This document shows, one piece after another, positions 27,477 through 38,571 of a DNA stretch of 64,000 nt; the stretch's first letter is position 1; the number at the start of each line of letters is the position of its first letter. The DNA is taken from contig NZ_JAUSXL010000002.1 in NCBI RefSeq assembly GCF_030815975.1, positions 5,072,501 to 5,136,500 on the forward strand, given 5' to 3'. The notes below the pieces were generated by a model that was not told the DNA's origin, did not search any database, and was given only the letters and a program-made list of their open reading frames with translations. Made by a program: the position numbers and the translations under genes. This DNA is from Variovorax paradoxus (lineage in GTDB: Bacteria > Pseudomonadota > Gammaproteobacteria > Burkholderiales > Burkholderiaceae_C).

Positions 27477-27566
27477 GCCCCTGCCGGCAGGTCAATTTTG
27501 TTCAAGACGGTACGTGCCGCGGGAGCCAGAATCGCCAGCATCCCATCAACCCGAGCGGACATCGAC

Positions 27567-28016
27567 ATGGCCATCCACGAACTGTTTCCCTATCTTTGCG
27601 TCGACGACGCCGGCGCGGCCATCGACTTCTATTGCAAGGTCTTCGAAGTCAAGGAAATCTTCCGGCTCACCGAGCCGAGCGGCCGCATCGGCCATGCGGA
27701 ACTCGACTTCCACAACGGCGCGATCCTGATGATCTCGGACGAGTTCGCCGAATACGGCATCCCCAGCGCCAGGACGCTGGGCGGCACTGCGGTGACGCTG
27801 CACCTGCATGTGGACGATGCCGATGCCGTGGTGGCCCGCGCCGTGGCAGCCGGCGCCACGCTCGACATGGCGCCGCAGGACCAGTTCTACGGCGAGCGAT
27901 CCGGCGTGTTCCACGACCCCTTCGGCCACCGCTGGAACGTGGGCCACAGCATCGAAAAGCTGACGCCAGAAGAAATGCAGCGGCGCTACACCGCGATGTT
28001 CGAGCCCGGGCGTTGA
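27567..28016 (+). CDS. VOC family (glyoxalase-like/PhnB-like) protein
   Basis: A 149-residue protein with a vicinal-oxygen-chelate fold: LFPYLCVDDAGAAIDFYCKVF, GRIGHAELDFHNGAILMISDE, LHLHVDDADAVVARAVAAGA and FYGERSGVFHDPFGHRWNVG. It resembles the PhnB-like subgroup, whose members bind metal or small ligands and have no single reaction. MAIHELFPY was selected as start since the frame upstream is not VOC-like. It lies behind the AraC gene. Confidence 0.9.
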   Translation: MAIHELFPYLCVDDAGAAIDFYCKVFEVKEIFRLTEPSGRIGHAELDFHNGAILMISDEFAEYGIPSARTLGGTAVTLHLHVDDADAVVARAVAAGATLDMAPQDQFYGERSGVFHDPFGHRWNVGHSIEKLTPEEMQRRYTAMFEPGR

Positions 28017-28026
28017 GCCTGCGGGC

Positions 28027-28551
28027 TCAGACTGACCACTTCTCCAGCAGCTTCTCGACGCCGAGCGAGTCGTAGCCTTCGAAGGGCTGATGGATCCACG
28101 GATTCGTCGCCAGGTACTCGACCGAGTAGTCGGGCGTGAAGGTCGACAGCGCCTTGGTCCAGAGCACCGCGCTGCGCAGTTCGGTAATTGGCTTGTAGTT
28201 GTTGCGCAGCATGTCCATCACCGCATGCAGCGTGTGGCCCGAGTCGGCCAGGTCGTCCACCAGCAGCACCCTGCCGGCGATCTCGCCCTTGGGCGTGGTG
28301 ATGAAGCGGGCGATGTCCAGATGGCCCTGCACCGTACCGGCGTCGGCGCGGTAGGAGCTGGTCGACATGATCGCCAGTGGCTTGCCGAAGATGCGCGAAA
28401 GCACGTCCCCCGGGCGCATGCCGCCGCGCGCAAGGCAAAGAATGGTGTCGAACTGCCATTCCGACTGGTGAATCTTGATCGCGAGCTTCTCGATCAGGTT
28501 GTGATACTCGTCGTAGCTGACATAGAGATGCTTGCCGTCTTCGGTCAACAT
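28027..28551 (-). CDS. Phosphoribosyltransferase (Gpt/hypoxanthine type)
   Basis: A 174-residue type I phosphoribosyltransferase with the PRPP loop VLLVDDLADSGHTL and an upstream CLARGGMRPGDVLSRIFG, the pattern of xanthine/hypoxanthine-guanine salvage enzymes. It would convert a purine base and PRPP to the nucleotide. Substrate preference cannot be read from the sequence. It is 18 bases downstream of purA and is the last gene of the long minus-strand cluster, consistent with purine metabolism. Confidence 0.88.
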   Translation of the reverse strand: MLTEDGKHLYVSYDEYHNLIEKLAIKIHQSEWQFDTILCLARGGMRPGDVLSRIFGKPLAIMSTSSYRADAGTVQGHLDIARFITTPKGEIAGRVLLVDDLADSGHTLHAVMDMLRNNYKPITELRSAVLWTKALSTFTPDYSVEYLATNPWIHQPFEGYDSLGVEKLLEKWSV

Positions 28552-28569
28552 GGTCTGGTTCGGTCCTGT

Positions 28570-29916
<1,347 letters not shown>

Positions 29917-29924
29917 TCAAAAAT

Positions 29925-31085
29925 TCAGATGGCTCGGACTTGCCACTGCCCTGCTTGCTCGACGAGCTCGCGGTCGCAATGGAATTCATCGATCTCGCTG
30001 CCATGGCCCGGCAGCACGCAGACCACGGTCTCGCCGGCCTTGCGCAGCCCGGCAATGGCCTGGCGCAGGCCGGCCGCGTCGCTCCAGGGTGCGCGAATGG
30101 CGGCGCGCAGCGGGCGTGCCGGCAGCACGCCGACCAGTTCGCGCACGTCGAGGCTGAAGCCGACCGCCGGCCGGTTGCGGCCGAACACGGCGCCGACCTC
30201 GTCGTAGCGGCCGCCGCGCACCAGCGCATCGGCCGCACCCGGCACATAGATGCCGAAGCGCATGCCGCTGTAGTAGGCATAGCCGCGCAGGTCGGCCAGG
30301 TCGAAACTGATCTGGCGCGACGAATCGGCGCCGAGGCTGTCCGCGAGCTGCTTCAGTCCGGCCAGCGCCGCGCTCACGGCCGGCGTGCCCTTGAGGGCCT
30401 TGGCGGCCTCGTCGAGCACCGACGCATCGCCATACAGCTGGACCAGCGCGCGCAGGCCATCGCGCGACGAAGCCGGGAAATCGCGCGTGAGCGCATGCAG
30501 TTCGCTCGCGTCCTTGGCAACCAGCGCCGCATGCACGCGCGCCAGCATGGAGGCGTCGACCGGCACGCCGGCAAACAGCGCCCGCACGATGCGCGCGTCC
30601 GCCAGGTCGACGATCACGCCGTCCTTCAAGCCTGACGCATGCAGGCAGTCGAGCGCGAGCAGCAGCACTTCGGTATCGGCCTCGAGCCCTGCATGGCCAT
30701 AGATCTCGGCCCCGAACTGCAGCGGCTCGCGCGTGGCATGCGGCCGGTCGGGGCGGGTGTGCAGCACCGGTCCGCAGTAGCACAGCCGTGCCACGCCTTC
30801 GCGGTTCAACAGGTGGGCGTCGATGCGTGCCACCTGGGGCGTGGTGTCGGCCCGCAGGCCCATGCTGCGGCCGGAGAGCTGGTCGACCAGCTTGAAGGTT
30901 TGGAGGTCGAGCGCCTCGCCGGTGCCGGACAGCAGCGACTCCAGGTGCTCGAGCAGCGGCGGCATCACCAGCTCGTAGCCATAGCCACGGGCGGTATCGA
31001 GCAGCTGGCGTCGAAGTTCTTCGATGTGGCGCGCCTCGGAAGGCAGCACATCGGCAATGTGATCCGGGAGGACCCAGGCGGACAT
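29925..31085 (-). CDS. hisZ: ATP phosphoribosyltransferase regulatory subunit HisZ
   Basis: A 386-residue paralog of histidyl-tRNA synthetase that regulates short-form HisG in histidine synthesis. It has the class II motif 2-like [15 protein letters not shown], the histidine-binding segment [11 protein letters not shown] and [24 protein letters not shown], but lacks the anticodon-binding domain of HisS. It sits in the hflC-DUF2065-hisZ-purA arrangement standard for Burkholderiales. hisG is not in this window. Confidence 0.94.
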   Translation of the reverse strand: MSAWVLPDHIADVLPSEARHIEELRRQLLDTARGYGYELVMPPLLEHLESLLSGTGEALDLQTFKLVDQLSGRSMGLRADTTPQVARIDAHLLNREGVARLCYCGPVLHTRPDRPHATREPLQFGAEIYGHAGLEADTEVLLLALDCLHASGLKDGVIVDLADARIVRALFAGVPVDASMLARVHAALVAKDASELHALTRDFPASSRDGLRALVQLYGDASVLDEAAKALKGTPAVSAALAGLKQLADSLGADSSRQISFDLADLRGYAYYSGMRFGIYVPGAADALVRGGRYDEVGAVFGRNRPAVGFSLDVRELVGVLPARPLRAAIRAPWSDAAGLRQAIAGLRKAGETVVCVLPGHGSEIDEFHCDRELVEQAGQWQVRAI

Positions 31086-31128
31086 GGGGATCGGGGGCGT
31101 GGTTAAACCGGGATTCTACCGGGCCGCG

Positions 31129-31317
31129 CTACCCCAGCAGCCAAAGAAGGGCCAAACCCATCAAGATGCTGCAGAGTCCGAAGAAACGCAGCTGGCCGTC
31201 GCGCAGCTGCATGAGCTGCCCAAAACCGCGCCGCCACCCGCCCGGCGAGACGAAAGGCAGGATGCCTTCGATCACCAGGACCAGCGCCAGCGCGCTCCAG
31301 AAGATTTCGGCGCTCAC
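31129..31317 (-). CDS. DUF2065 family small membrane protein
   Basis: A 62-residue protein with two hydrophobic segments (WSALALVLVIEGILPFV and FFGLCSILMGLALLWLL) around a basic loop GGWRRGFGQLMQL, typical of DUF2065 (YjeT). The start codon is GTG. It lies 24 bases behind hflC, as in many proteobacteria, and its function is unknown; proximity suggests a link to the HflKC complex. Confidence 0.88.
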   Translation of the reverse strand: MSAEIFWSALALVLVIEGILPFVSPGGWRRGFGQLMQLRDGQLRFFGLCSILMGLALLWLLG

Positions 31318-31341
31318 GGCGGCAGCGGCCCGGATGCCGGG

Positions 31342-32247
31342 TCAGCGGCGTGGAGGCGCGTTGCCTGCGGGCGTGCCGGCGCTCTGCATGGCGCGGAAGA
31401 AGTCCGACGACGGGTCGAGCACCATCACGTCGCTCTTCTTGTTGAAGCTCTGCTTGTAGGCGTCGAGGCTGCGGTAGAACTGCGCGAACTGCGGGTCGCG
31501 GCCAAAGGACTCGCTGTAGGCGGCAGCAGCCTGGGCATCGCCCTCGCCCTTGATCTTCTGGGCATCGCGATAGGCGTTCGCCACGATCACTTCGCGCTGG
31601 CGGTCGGCGTCGGCGCGGATCTTTTCGCCCTCGGCAAAGCCGGTCGAACGCAGTTCATTGGCCACGCGCTTGCGCTCTGCCTCCATCCGGCGGTAGACCG
31701 ATTCGGTGATGGCTTCCACATAGTCGACACGCGTGATGCGCACGTCGATGACGTCAACGCCCCAGGGCTTGGCACCCTTCACCACGGCCAGCACCTCGCG
31801 CTGAACGTCGGCCATCAGCGCCTCGCGGCGCACCGAGATCAGGTCGCGCACGGTGCGCTTGTTGATGTTTTCCTGGAAGGCGTTGCGCACCACCCGGTTG
31901 AGCTGCGTGGCGCCGGCATTTTCGTCGAGGCCCACGTTGCGGATGTAGGCCTGCGGATCGGTGATGCGCCAGCGCACGTACCAGTCGATCACCACGCGCT
32001 GCTTCTCGGCCGTGAGCATGGGCTCGGTGTCGAGGCTGGAGAGCGTGAGCAGCCGCTTGTCGATGTACGACACGTTCTGGAACGGCGGCGGCAGCTTGAA
32101 GTTCAGGCCCGGCTCGGTGATGACCTGCTTGATCTGGCCCAGGGCGTAGACCACGCCGAACTGGCGCTGGTCGACGACGAAGAGCGTCGAGCTCAGCAGC
32201 ACCAGCAGCACGAGGATCGACGAAGCGATGAATCCGATTCTGTTCAT
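31342..32247 (-). CDS. hflC: Protease modulator HflC
   Basis: A 301-residue SPFH/band 7 protein with one N-terminal membrane anchor (IGFIASSILVLLVLLSSTLF) and a periplasmic SPFH domain (DQRQFGVVYALGQIKQVI...). A long helical region follows (YRRMEAERKRVANELRSTGFAEGEKIRADADRQ). HflC forms a large cage with HflK around FtsH and modulates degradation of membrane proteins. It follows hflK by 16 bases. Confidence 0.96.
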   Translation of the reverse strand: MNRIGFIASSILVLLVLLSSTLFVVDQRQFGVVYALGQIKQVITEPGLNFKLPPPFQNVSYIDKRLLTLSSLDTEPMLTAEKQRVVIDWYVRWRITDPQAYIRNVGLDENAGATQLNRVVRNAFQENINKRTVRDLISVRREALMADVQREVLAVVKGAKPWGVDVIDVRITRVDYVEAITESVYRRMEAERKRVANELRSTGFAEGEKIRADADRQREVIVANAYRDAQKIKGEGDAQAAAAYSESFGRDPQFAQFYRSLDAYKQSFNKKSDVMVLDPSSDFFRAMQSAGTPAGNAPPRR

Positions 32248-32263
32248 GTTCTTACTGGCCTTT

Positions 32264-33664
32264 TCAACGCACGTCGCGATCACGCGAACGGCCATCGCGG
32301 GCGCGGCTCTCGCTCGATGGCGGCGCCACCGGAATCACTGACGACTGGGCGGGCGCGGTACCCGCCACGCTGGGGCTGGCCGCATCGACCGGCGTTGCGG
32401 CCGGGTTGTTGCCGCTCAGCTGCATGAGCTTGTCGAGCGGCAGGTACAGCAGGTTGGAGCCTTGCTTGGTATCGACCAGCACCTTGGTGGTGCTGGCGTA
32501 GATCTGCTGCATGGCGTCGGTGTACATGCGGTCGCGCGTCACCTGCGGCGCCTTCTGGTATTCGGCCAGCACCGCGCCAAAGCGCCCTGCATCGCCCTGC
32601 GCCTGCGCAACGATGCGCGCCTTGTAGGCCTCGGACTCTTCCTTGAGGCGCGACGAGGTACCGGTGGCACGCGGGATCACGTCGTTGGCGTAGGCCTGGG
32701 CCTCGTTCTTGGCGCGCTCGCGCTCCTGTCCGGCCTTGAGCACGTCGTCGAAGGCGGCCTGCACCTGCTCGGGCGGCCGCACGCCGCCTTGCTGCAGGTT
32801 GATGTTGACGACTTCCACGCCGACCTTGTAACGGTCGAGGATGGTCTGCATCAGCGTGCGCACGCGAGGCGCGATCTGGTCGCGCTCCTCGGCAAGGGCC
32901 GCGTCCATCTTCATCTTGCCGACCACTTCGCGCACGGCGGTTTCGGCCACCTGCACCACGGTTTCGGAGGGCGACTTGCTTTCGTACAGATAGGCGCGCG
33001 CATCGCTCAGGCGGTATTGCACGGCGAACTTGATCTCGACGATGTTCTCGTCTTCGGTCAGCATGGCCGATTCGCGCAGGCCGGTCGAACGCACGATGGC
33101 ATCGCGGCCCACGTCGGTCGAGCGGATCTGCGTGGTCACCACCACTTCGTGACGCTGGATGGGGTACGGCAGGCGCCAGTTGAAGCCGGCATTCACAGTC
33201 GACTTGTAGCGGCCGAACTGCGTCACCACGGCCTGCTGGCCTTCATTCACGATGAAGAAGCCGGTACCGAGCCAGATGAGAACGGCAACCGCCGCCACCA
33301 GTCCGAGACCGAAGCCTGCATTCTTCATGTCCGGCCGATAGCCATTGCCGCCACCGCCGTTGCCAGTGGGGCGATTGCCGCCGCCCTTGCCACCGAAGAA
33401 GCCCCCCAGCTTGCGATTGAGGTCGCGCCAGAGTTCGTCGAGGTCGGGCGGCCCCTGGTTCGGGCCTTGGCCGCGGGGACGGTTGCCGTTGCCGTTGTTG
33501 TTGCCCGAGGGCGGTGGCGTTGGTGCGCCCGGCGGGTCTGCGTCGGGAGGCCGGTTGCCCGTCGGGCGGTCGCCGTTGGACGCCGGCTCGTCGCCGCGAC
33601 CCCATCGGCCATCGTTCAGGTTGAACATGCCCAGAAACCCTCTCCACGCTGGCTTTGCATTCAT
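32264..33664 (-). CDS. hflK: FtsH protease regulator HflK
   Basis: A 466-residue partner of HflC. The N-terminal cytoplasmic region (about 1-115) is low complexity, rich in Gly, Asn and Pro. A membrane span (AGFGLGLVAAVAVLIWLGTGFFI) and an SPFH domain (NEGQQAVVTQFGRYKSTVNAGFNWRLPYPI) follow, then a helical part (ERERAKNEAQAYANDVIPRA). MNAKPAWRGF was taken as start; MFNLNDGRW at 33628 is an alternative that matches where relatives often begin. Sits between hflX and hflC. Confidence 0.94.
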   Translation of the reverse strand: MNAKPAWRGFLGMFNLNDGRWGRGDEPASNGDRPTGNRPPDADPPGAPTPPPSGNNNGNGNRPRGQGPNQGPPDLDELWRDLNRKLGGFFGGKGGGNRPTGNGGGGNGYRPDMKNAGFGLGLVAAVAVLIWLGTGFFIVNEGQQAVVTQFGRYKSTVNAGFNWRLPYPIQRHEVVVTTQIRSTDVGRDAIVRSTGLRESAMLTEDENIVEIKFAVQYRLSDARAYLYESKSPSETVVQVAETAVREVVGKMKMDAALAEERDQIAPRVRTLMQTILDRYKVGVEVVNINLQQGGVRPPEQVQAAFDDVLKAGQERERAKNEAQAYANDVIPRATGTSSRLKEESEAYKARIVAQAQGDAGRFGAVLAEYQKAPQVTRDRMYTDAMQQIYASTTKVLVDTKQGSNLLYLPLDKLMQLSGNNPAATPVDAASPSVAGTAPAQSSVIPVAPPSSESRARDGRSRDRDVR

Positions 33665-33702
33665 TCGCTTCGTTCTCTTGTCAGTGGCGGGATTGTGCCC
33701 AA

Positions 33703-34872
33703 TCAATTGGCGGTATCGTGCAATTCAGTGTCGGCCTCTGGGGTCATCGTATCGCCCATGGAGCCCGACCGGCGGGCCAGCTCGGCTCGCAGGAGCGGCA
33801 CGCCCTCGCCACTGCGGGCGCTGAGGAAGATGCGCGGAACCTGCACGCCGTCGACTTCGATGTCGTCCTGCAGATGCAGCGGGTGCTGCGCGGTTTCAAG
33901 AGCATCGAGCTTGTTGAACACCAGAAGCTGCGCAACGGCGTCCGCACCGATGTCGCGAAGAACGGATCGCACTTCGGCCATCTGCTCTGGGTAATGCGGA
34001 TTGGAAGCATCGACCACATGCAGCAGCAAGTCGGCGTCGACGGCCTCTTGCAGCGTGGCCTTGAAGGCGTCGACGAGGCCGTGCGGCAGGTCGCGGATGA
34101 AGCCGACGGTGTCGGAAATCGAGACCTGCCTGCGCGCGTCGCCCAGGTAGAGGTTGCGCGTGGTGGTGTCGAGCGTGGCAAAGAGCTGGTCGGCTGCATA
34201 GGCGCGGGCCTTGACCAGCGCATTGAACAGCGACGACTTGCCGGCGTTGGTATAGCCCACGAGCGAGATGTTGAAAGTCTCGCGGCGCTCGCGCTGGCGG
34301 CGCTGCGTGCCGCGCTGCTTCTGCACCTTGGCCAGGCGCTCGCGCGTGCGCTTGATCGATTCGCTGATCATTCGGCGGTCGAGCTCGATCTGCTTTTCAC
34401 CGGGACCGCCGCGCACGCCCGCGCCGCCGGTCTGGCGCTCGAGGTGGGACCAGCGGCGGACCAGCCGCGTGCTCAGGTACTGCAGGCGGGCAAGCTCGAC
34501 CTGCAGCTTGCCCTCATGGGAGCGGGCGCGCTGGGCAAAGATCTCGAGGATGAGAAAGGTGCGGTCGTACACCGCCACGTCGAGTTGGCGCTCGAGGTTG
34601 CGCTGCTGCGCCGGACTCAGCGATTGGTCGAAGATGACCTCGCTGGCCTGGTGCAGCGCGGCCAGTTCCTTGATTTCTTCGGCCTTGCCGCTGCCGACGA
34701 AAAGTGCCGCGTCGGGCGCCTTGCGCTTGCAGACGAGGCGCGCAACAGGCGTGAGGCCCGCGGTCTGCGCAAGCAGGCCGAGTTCCTCGAGTTCGCTGTC
34801 GAAATGGGGCAGCCCGAAATCGACTCCGACGAGAACGGCGGCGCCTTCCTGGCGGGAGTTCAGTTCAGACAA
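33703..34872 (-). CDS. hflX: Ribosome-associated GTPase HflX
   Basis: A 389-residue GTPase with the N-terminal HflX domain (VGSGKAEEIKELA, EVIFDQSLSPAQQRNLE), a glycine-rich connector (GGAGVRGGPGEKQIELDRR) and the G domain (GYTNAGKSSLFN, DTVGFIRDLPHGL, NKLD). It splits or rescues stalled ribosomes. The first codon is TTG with no clear ribosome binding site, and an intrinsic terminator precedes it, so its expression relative to hfq is probably low. Confidence 0.94.
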   Translation of the reverse strand: MSELNSRQEGAAVLVGVDFGLPHFDSELEELGLLAQTAGLTPVARLVCKRKAPDAALFVGSGKAEEIKELAALHQASEVIFDQSLSPAQQRNLERQLDVAVYDRTFLILEIFAQRARSHEGKLQVELARLQYLSTRLVRRWSHLERQTGGAGVRGGPGEKQIELDRRMISESIKRTRERLAKVQKQRGTQRRQRERRETFNISLVGYTNAGKSSLFNALVKARAYAADQLFATLDTTTRNLYLGDARRQVSISDTVGFIRDLPHGLVDAFKATLQEAVDADLLLHVVDASNPHYPEQMAEVRSVLRDIGADAVAQLLVFNKLDALETAQHPLHLQDDIEVDGVQVPRIFLSARSGEGVPLLRAELARRSGSMGDTMTPEADTELHDTAN

Positions 34873-34887
34873 GCGGGGTCAATATGG

Positions 34888-34916
34888 AAAAAGCGCGGCG
34901 GGGTTACCGCCGCGCT
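34888..34916 (-). terminator. Intrinsic terminator between hfq and hflX
   Basis: On the minus strand a perfect 9-bp stem GCGCGGCGG/CCGCCGCGC with a five-base loop is followed by TTTTT. It lies nine bases after the hfq stop codon and 16 bases before hflX, so most hfq transcripts may stop here. Confidence 0.85.
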
Positions 34917-34924
34917 CCGCGCGA

Positions 34925-35170
34925 TCAGGCTGCGGCGTCGTCGTTCTCGGCAGCCGAGAAGTTGACGGCACGACCCGGCACGATGGTGGAGATGGCGTGC
35001 TTGTAGACCATTTGCGTCACCGTGTTGCGAAGCAACACGACGTACTGGTCGAAAGACTCGATCTGGCCCTGCAGCTTGATACCGTTCACCAAATAAATGG
35101 AAACCGGCACATGCTCGCGACGCAGGGTGTTCAGAAACGGGTCTTGTAGAAGTTGCCCTTTATTGCTCAC
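34925..35170 (-). CDS. hfq: RNA chaperone Hfq
   Basis: An 81-residue Sm-like protein: [20 protein letters not shown], then [25 protein letters not shown] and the second Sm motif [10 protein letters not shown]. The hexamer pairs small RNAs with mRNAs. The start is GTG at 35170, with GGAGA six bases upstream; an ATG at 35239 would add a non-homologous tail. The C-terminus is short and acidic (AAENDDAAA). A 164-base gap separates it from der, room for a promoter of its own, and a terminator follows it. Confidence 0.97.
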   Translation of the reverse strand: MSNKGQLLQDPFLNTLRREHVPVSIYLVNGIKLQGQIESFDQYVVLLRNTVTQMVYKHAISTIVPGRAVNFSAAENDDAAA

Positions 35171-35334
35171 GATATTCTCCGTGTTCAAGAGTAGTTGTTG
35201 GAGAGATGACCTTAACACAGGGTTTCTGCGCTGCAGCAATCGGGGTCAAAAGCCTTTGAAAAATAACGGTTCTCAAATGACGGAACTTTCGACCCGGCCA
35301 TGGCTCAACGGCCGCCATCGGCAGCCAAGAGCAC

Positions 35335-36678
35335 TCAACCGTCCTTGTCCGCAAAGGGATTTTGCGAGCTTTTGAACTGGATGCGCAAGGGCGTGCCCAC
35401 CAGATCGAACTCCTTGCGGAAGCGCCCTTCGAGAAAGCGCTTGTAGGCCTCGGTGACGTGCTCCAGCGAATTGCCGTGGATGATGATCACCGGCGGATTC
35501 ATGCCGCCCTGGTGCGCATAGCGCAGCTTGGGCCGGAACATGCCCGCGCGCTTGGGCGACTGGAACTGCACGGCCTCCAGCAGCAGCCGGGTCAGCACGG
35601 GCGTCGACATCTTGCGGGTGGCCGACTTGTGGGCCTGCGCAATGGCCTGCCACACAGGGCCCAGGCCCTGGCGCTTGATGGCCGAGATGAAATGCAGCGA
35701 CGCGAACTTGAGAAACGGCAGCCGGGTCTCGATCTGGCGCTGGATCTGCTCGCGCTGGTAGCTGTCGACCGCATCCCACTTGTTGATGGCAATCACCACC
35801 GCGCGGCCGCTTTCGAGGATGTAGCCCGCAATGTGCGCATCCTGATCGGTCACGCCCTGCGTGGCATCGAGCAGCAGCAGCACGACGTTGGCCGATTCGA
35901 TGGCCTGCAGCGTCTTGACCACCGAGAACTTCTCGATCGCCTCGAACACCTTGCCCTTGCGGCGCAGGCCGGCCGTGTCGATCAGCTCGAAGCGCTGGCC
36001 GTTGCGCTCGAACGGCACCGAGATGGCGTCGCGCGTGGTGCCCGGCAAGTCGAACGCCACCAGGCGTTCCTCGCCAAGCCAGGTATTGATGAGCGTGGAC
36101 TTGCCGACGTTCGGCCGTCCCGCCACCGCCAGCTTGATGGGCTTGTTGACGTCGTCCTCGTCCGCCTCGTCGTCGGGGTCGGGCAGGTTCAGGGGTGCAA
36201 GCGCCAGTTCGACCAGGTCGCGCATGCCCTGCCCGTGCGCCGCGGACACGCCGTGCACGTCGCCGAAGCCGAGTTCGTAGAAATCGACCAGCTTGGTGCC
36301 GTCGTGCATGCCTTCGGCCTTGTTGGCCGCGAGCACGCAGGGCTTGCCGAGCCGGCGCAGCTCGTTCGCAATGTCGTGGTCCTGCGCCGAAAGGCCTTCG
36401 CGGGCATCGACCACGAAGATCACCACGTCGGCCTCGGCCACGGCCTGCCGCGTCTGCTTGGCCATTTCCTTGTAGATGCCGCTGCCGGCATCGGGCTCGA
36501 AGCCGCCGGTGTCGATCACGATGAACTCGTGCTTGCCCAGGCGGCCGTTGCCGTAGTGGCGGTCGCGCGTGAGCCCGGCAAAGTCGGCGACGATGGCGTC
36601 GCGCGTCTGCGTCAGGCGGTTGAAGAGGGTCGACTTGCCAACGTTGGGCCGCCCGACCAGGGCCACGACCGGCTTCAT
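35335..36678 (-). CDS. der: Ribosome biogenesis GTPase Der
   Basis: A 447-residue protein with two tandem GTPase domains: first [15 protein letters not shown] with DTGGFE, second [20 protein letters not shown] with [10 protein letters not shown] and NKWD. A KH-like C-terminal domain follows ([20 protein letters not shown]). It acts in 50S subunit maturation and is essential in most bacteria. It follows bamB by 48 bases, the usual order. Confidence 0.97.
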   Translation of the reverse strand: MKPVVALVGRPNVGKSTLFNRLTQTRDAIVADFAGLTRDRHYGNGRLGKHEFIVIDTGGFEPDAGSGIYKEMAKQTRQAVAEADVVIFVVDAREGLSAQDHDIANELRRLGKPCVLAANKAEGMHDGTKLVDFYELGFGDVHGVSAAHGQGMRDLVELALAPLNLPDPDDEADEDDVNKPIKLAVAGRPNVGKSTLINTWLGEERLVAFDLPGTTRDAISVPFERNGQRFELIDTAGLRRKGKVFEAIEKFSVVKTLQAIESANVVLLLLDATQGVTDQDAHIAGYILESGRAVVIAINKWDAVDSYQREQIQRQIETRLPFLKFASLHFISAIKRQGLGPVWQAIAQAHKSATRKMSTPVLTRLLLEAVQFQSPKRAGMFRPKLRYAHQGGMNPPVIIIHGNSLEHVTEAYKRFLEGRFRKEFDLVGTPLRIQFKSSQNPFADKDG

Positions 36679-36726
36679 GGCCGGCCTTTCAGGGGCGCGG
36701 TTTTCATGGTCGGGCCTTGCAAAGAA

Positions 36727-37869
36727 TTATTCAGGGCGATATCCAAACACACCGCCGTTGGCGGTCACCACCACCACCGTGTTGCCGGCCATCACCGGGG
36801 TGACGTCAATGGCGGAGCCATCGGGCGTGACGCGATTGAGCAGCGCACCGTCTTCGCGCGAAACGAAGTGCAGCGTTCCCGTGCTTTCGCCAATCACCAG
36901 CGAACGGCCCACCGCGAGCGGCCCGGTCAGGACACGGCTCTTGAAGCGGGTCGATTGCCAGGCGCGCTCGCCATCGGAACGGCGCCAGGCCGTCACGCTG
37001 CCATCGGCCTCGGTGCCATAGACGAAGCTTTCGTCGCCGCTCACGCCCTCGGCGCCCACGGCAGGCTTGCTCCAGAGCAGCTGGCCGCGAACCGTGTCGA
37101 CGCAGCCGACGTTGGCGTAGTAGGCACGGGCGCACACGGTGTCGCCGACACGGCTCACGCTGCCAGTCAGGTCGACCAGGCGCTCCACGTCGTTGGTGCC
37201 GCGCGGGGCCGCAATGGGGGCTTCCCAGCGCGAGGTGCCATTGGCCGGATTGATGCCGACCAGCCGGCCGCCGATGCCCGACACCAGGGTGTCGCCCACG
37301 GCGATCAGCACGCCCGACTTCTTGAGCACGAGGTTCTCGGCCGTGCGCTGCTGCAGCCAGAGGCGGCGGCCGCTCTGGCCGTCCCAGGCGCTGATGCTGC
37401 GGTCGGCGGTCTGCACGAAGACGCGCCGGCCGGCCACCAGCGGCGCGGTGAAGGCCTGGGCCGAGAGCCGCTGCTTCCACAGGACCTTGCCGCCCTCCAT
37501 GGCCACGAGTTCGTTGTCGGTGGTGACCACCGCGGCCAGCGAACCGTCGCTGCCGACGCCGGCAGCGAGCTTGGCGCCCGCGTTCGCGCGCCAGGTTTCG
37601 CGGCCGGCACGGGCGTCGATGGCCACCACGGTGCCGTCGGCGCCGGCCACGGTGACGATGTCGCCGCTGACGTCGGTGGCCAGCGGGAAGCTCACGGCCG
37701 GGATGCGCACGCTCCAGGCCTGGCGCACGCCGAACAACGCGGGGTTGGCAGGCAGTTCGGCCGGCTTGGGCTTGCTGGTGCCCGAGCAGGCGGCCAGCAT
37801 GGCCACCAGAACAATGGCCGAACCTGCACGCAGGGCGGACGACTCAGGCATGAAACGCTTGAAATTCAT
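36727..37869 (-). CDS. bamB: Outer membrane assembly lipoprotein BamB
   Basis: A 380-residue lipoprotein; the signal peptide ends in the lipobox MLAAC. The mature part is an eight-bladed beta-propeller with PQQ-like repeats (GTVVAIDARAGRETWR, AVVTTDNELVAMEGGKVLWK, GVLIAVGDTLVSGIGGRLVGINPANG). It belongs to the BAM complex that inserts outer membrane proteins. BamD is in the same window at 48.6 kb, in another transcription unit. Confidence 0.95.
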   Translation of the reverse strand: MNFKRFMPESSALRAGSAIVLVAMLAACSGTSKPKPAELPANPALFGVRQAWSVRIPAVSFPLATDVSGDIVTVAGADGTVVAIDARAGRETWRANAGAKLAAGVGSDGSLAAVVTTDNELVAMEGGKVLWKQRLSAQAFTAPLVAGRRVFVQTADRSISAWDGQSGRRLWLQQRTAENLVLKKSGVLIAVGDTLVSGIGGRLVGINPANGTSRWEAPIAAPRGTNDVERLVDLTGSVSRVGDTVCARAYYANVGCVDTVRGQLLWSKPAVGAEGVSGDESFVYGTEADGSVTAWRRSDGERAWQSTRFKSRVLTGPLAVGRSLVIGESTGTLHFVSREDGALLNRVTPDGSAIDVTPVMAGNTVVVVTANGGVFGYRPE

Positions 37870-37876
37870 AGTGCGA

Positions 37877-38566
37877 TCAGGAATTTTTGGGGGCTGCCGG
37901 CGTGACCGTGACAGGTGCCAGGCTCTTCGGATCGACGCCGGCGGCGTTGAGCTTGAATTCGACCAGGCGCCGGTAGTCGGACGCCGGGCCAAGGCCGGTC
38001 CAGGCCTTGCGGTATTCGGCCTGCGCTTCGGTGCGCTTGCCCTGGGCCATGTAGATGTCGCCCTTGCGATCGGCCACGAGCGGTTCGAATTCCTTGGGCA
38101 CATTGCCCGACAGCTGCTGAAGCGCTTCGTCGTAGGACTTGCTGTCGAGCAGCTCGGCTGAGAGCCGCAACTTGGCGACGGCCTGGTAGCCCGGATCGAC
38201 AGCGCTTTGCGCAACCCAGCCGAGCGCGGCCCGCGAGCCCTCGAGGTTGCCCTTCTCGTACAGCGCCTTGGCGGCCAGCAGGCCGGCCTGCTGCGCATAG
38301 GCGGTGCTGGCGAAGCGTTCCTTCATGTCGCCCAGCACGCGCTGGATGCGCTCCACATCGCCGGACTGCGCGCTGCGCTCCACCTCGTCGTAGAGGGCCG
38401 CGGCCTGCGCCGCCTTGTTGCGCTGGAAATACTGCCAGCCGTTCCAGGCCACGAAGGCCCCGGCCACGAGCAACACCACCCAGGTGATCAGGGTGCCGTA
38501 GGTGTTCCAGAAATGCTTGAGCTGGTCGAGCTGTTCCTGTTCGTCGAGATCGAGATGGGTTGCCAT
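37877..38566 (-). CDS. YfgM/AncM-type tetratricopeptide membrane protein
   Basis: A 229-residue protein with a short cytoplasmic start, one membrane span (YGTLITWVVLLVAGAFVAW) and periplasmic TPR-like repeats (AAALYDEVERSAQSGD, YDEALQQLSGNVPKEF). YfgM interacts with PpiD and the Sec translocon in E. coli. The gene is five bases from hisS and seven from bamB, as is common. Confidence 0.92.
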   Translation of the reverse strand: MATHLDLDEQEQLDQLKHFWNTYGTLITWVVLLVAGAFVAWNGWQYFQRNKAAQAAALYDEVERSAQSGDVERIQRVLGDMKERFASTAYAQQAGLLAAKALYEKGNLEGSRAALGWVAQSAVDPGYQAVAKLRLSAELLDSKSYDEALQQLSGNVPKEFEPLVADRKGDIYMAQGKRTEAQAEYRKAWTGLGPASDYRRLVEFKLNAAGVDPKSLAPVTVTPAAPKNS

Positions 38567-38571
38567 GCGTA

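Noticed and set aside
28014..28028. Short inverted repeat GAGCC/GGCTC between the VOC and phosphoribosyltransferase genes
   Set aside because: Only five base pairs and no T run; not convincing as a terminator.
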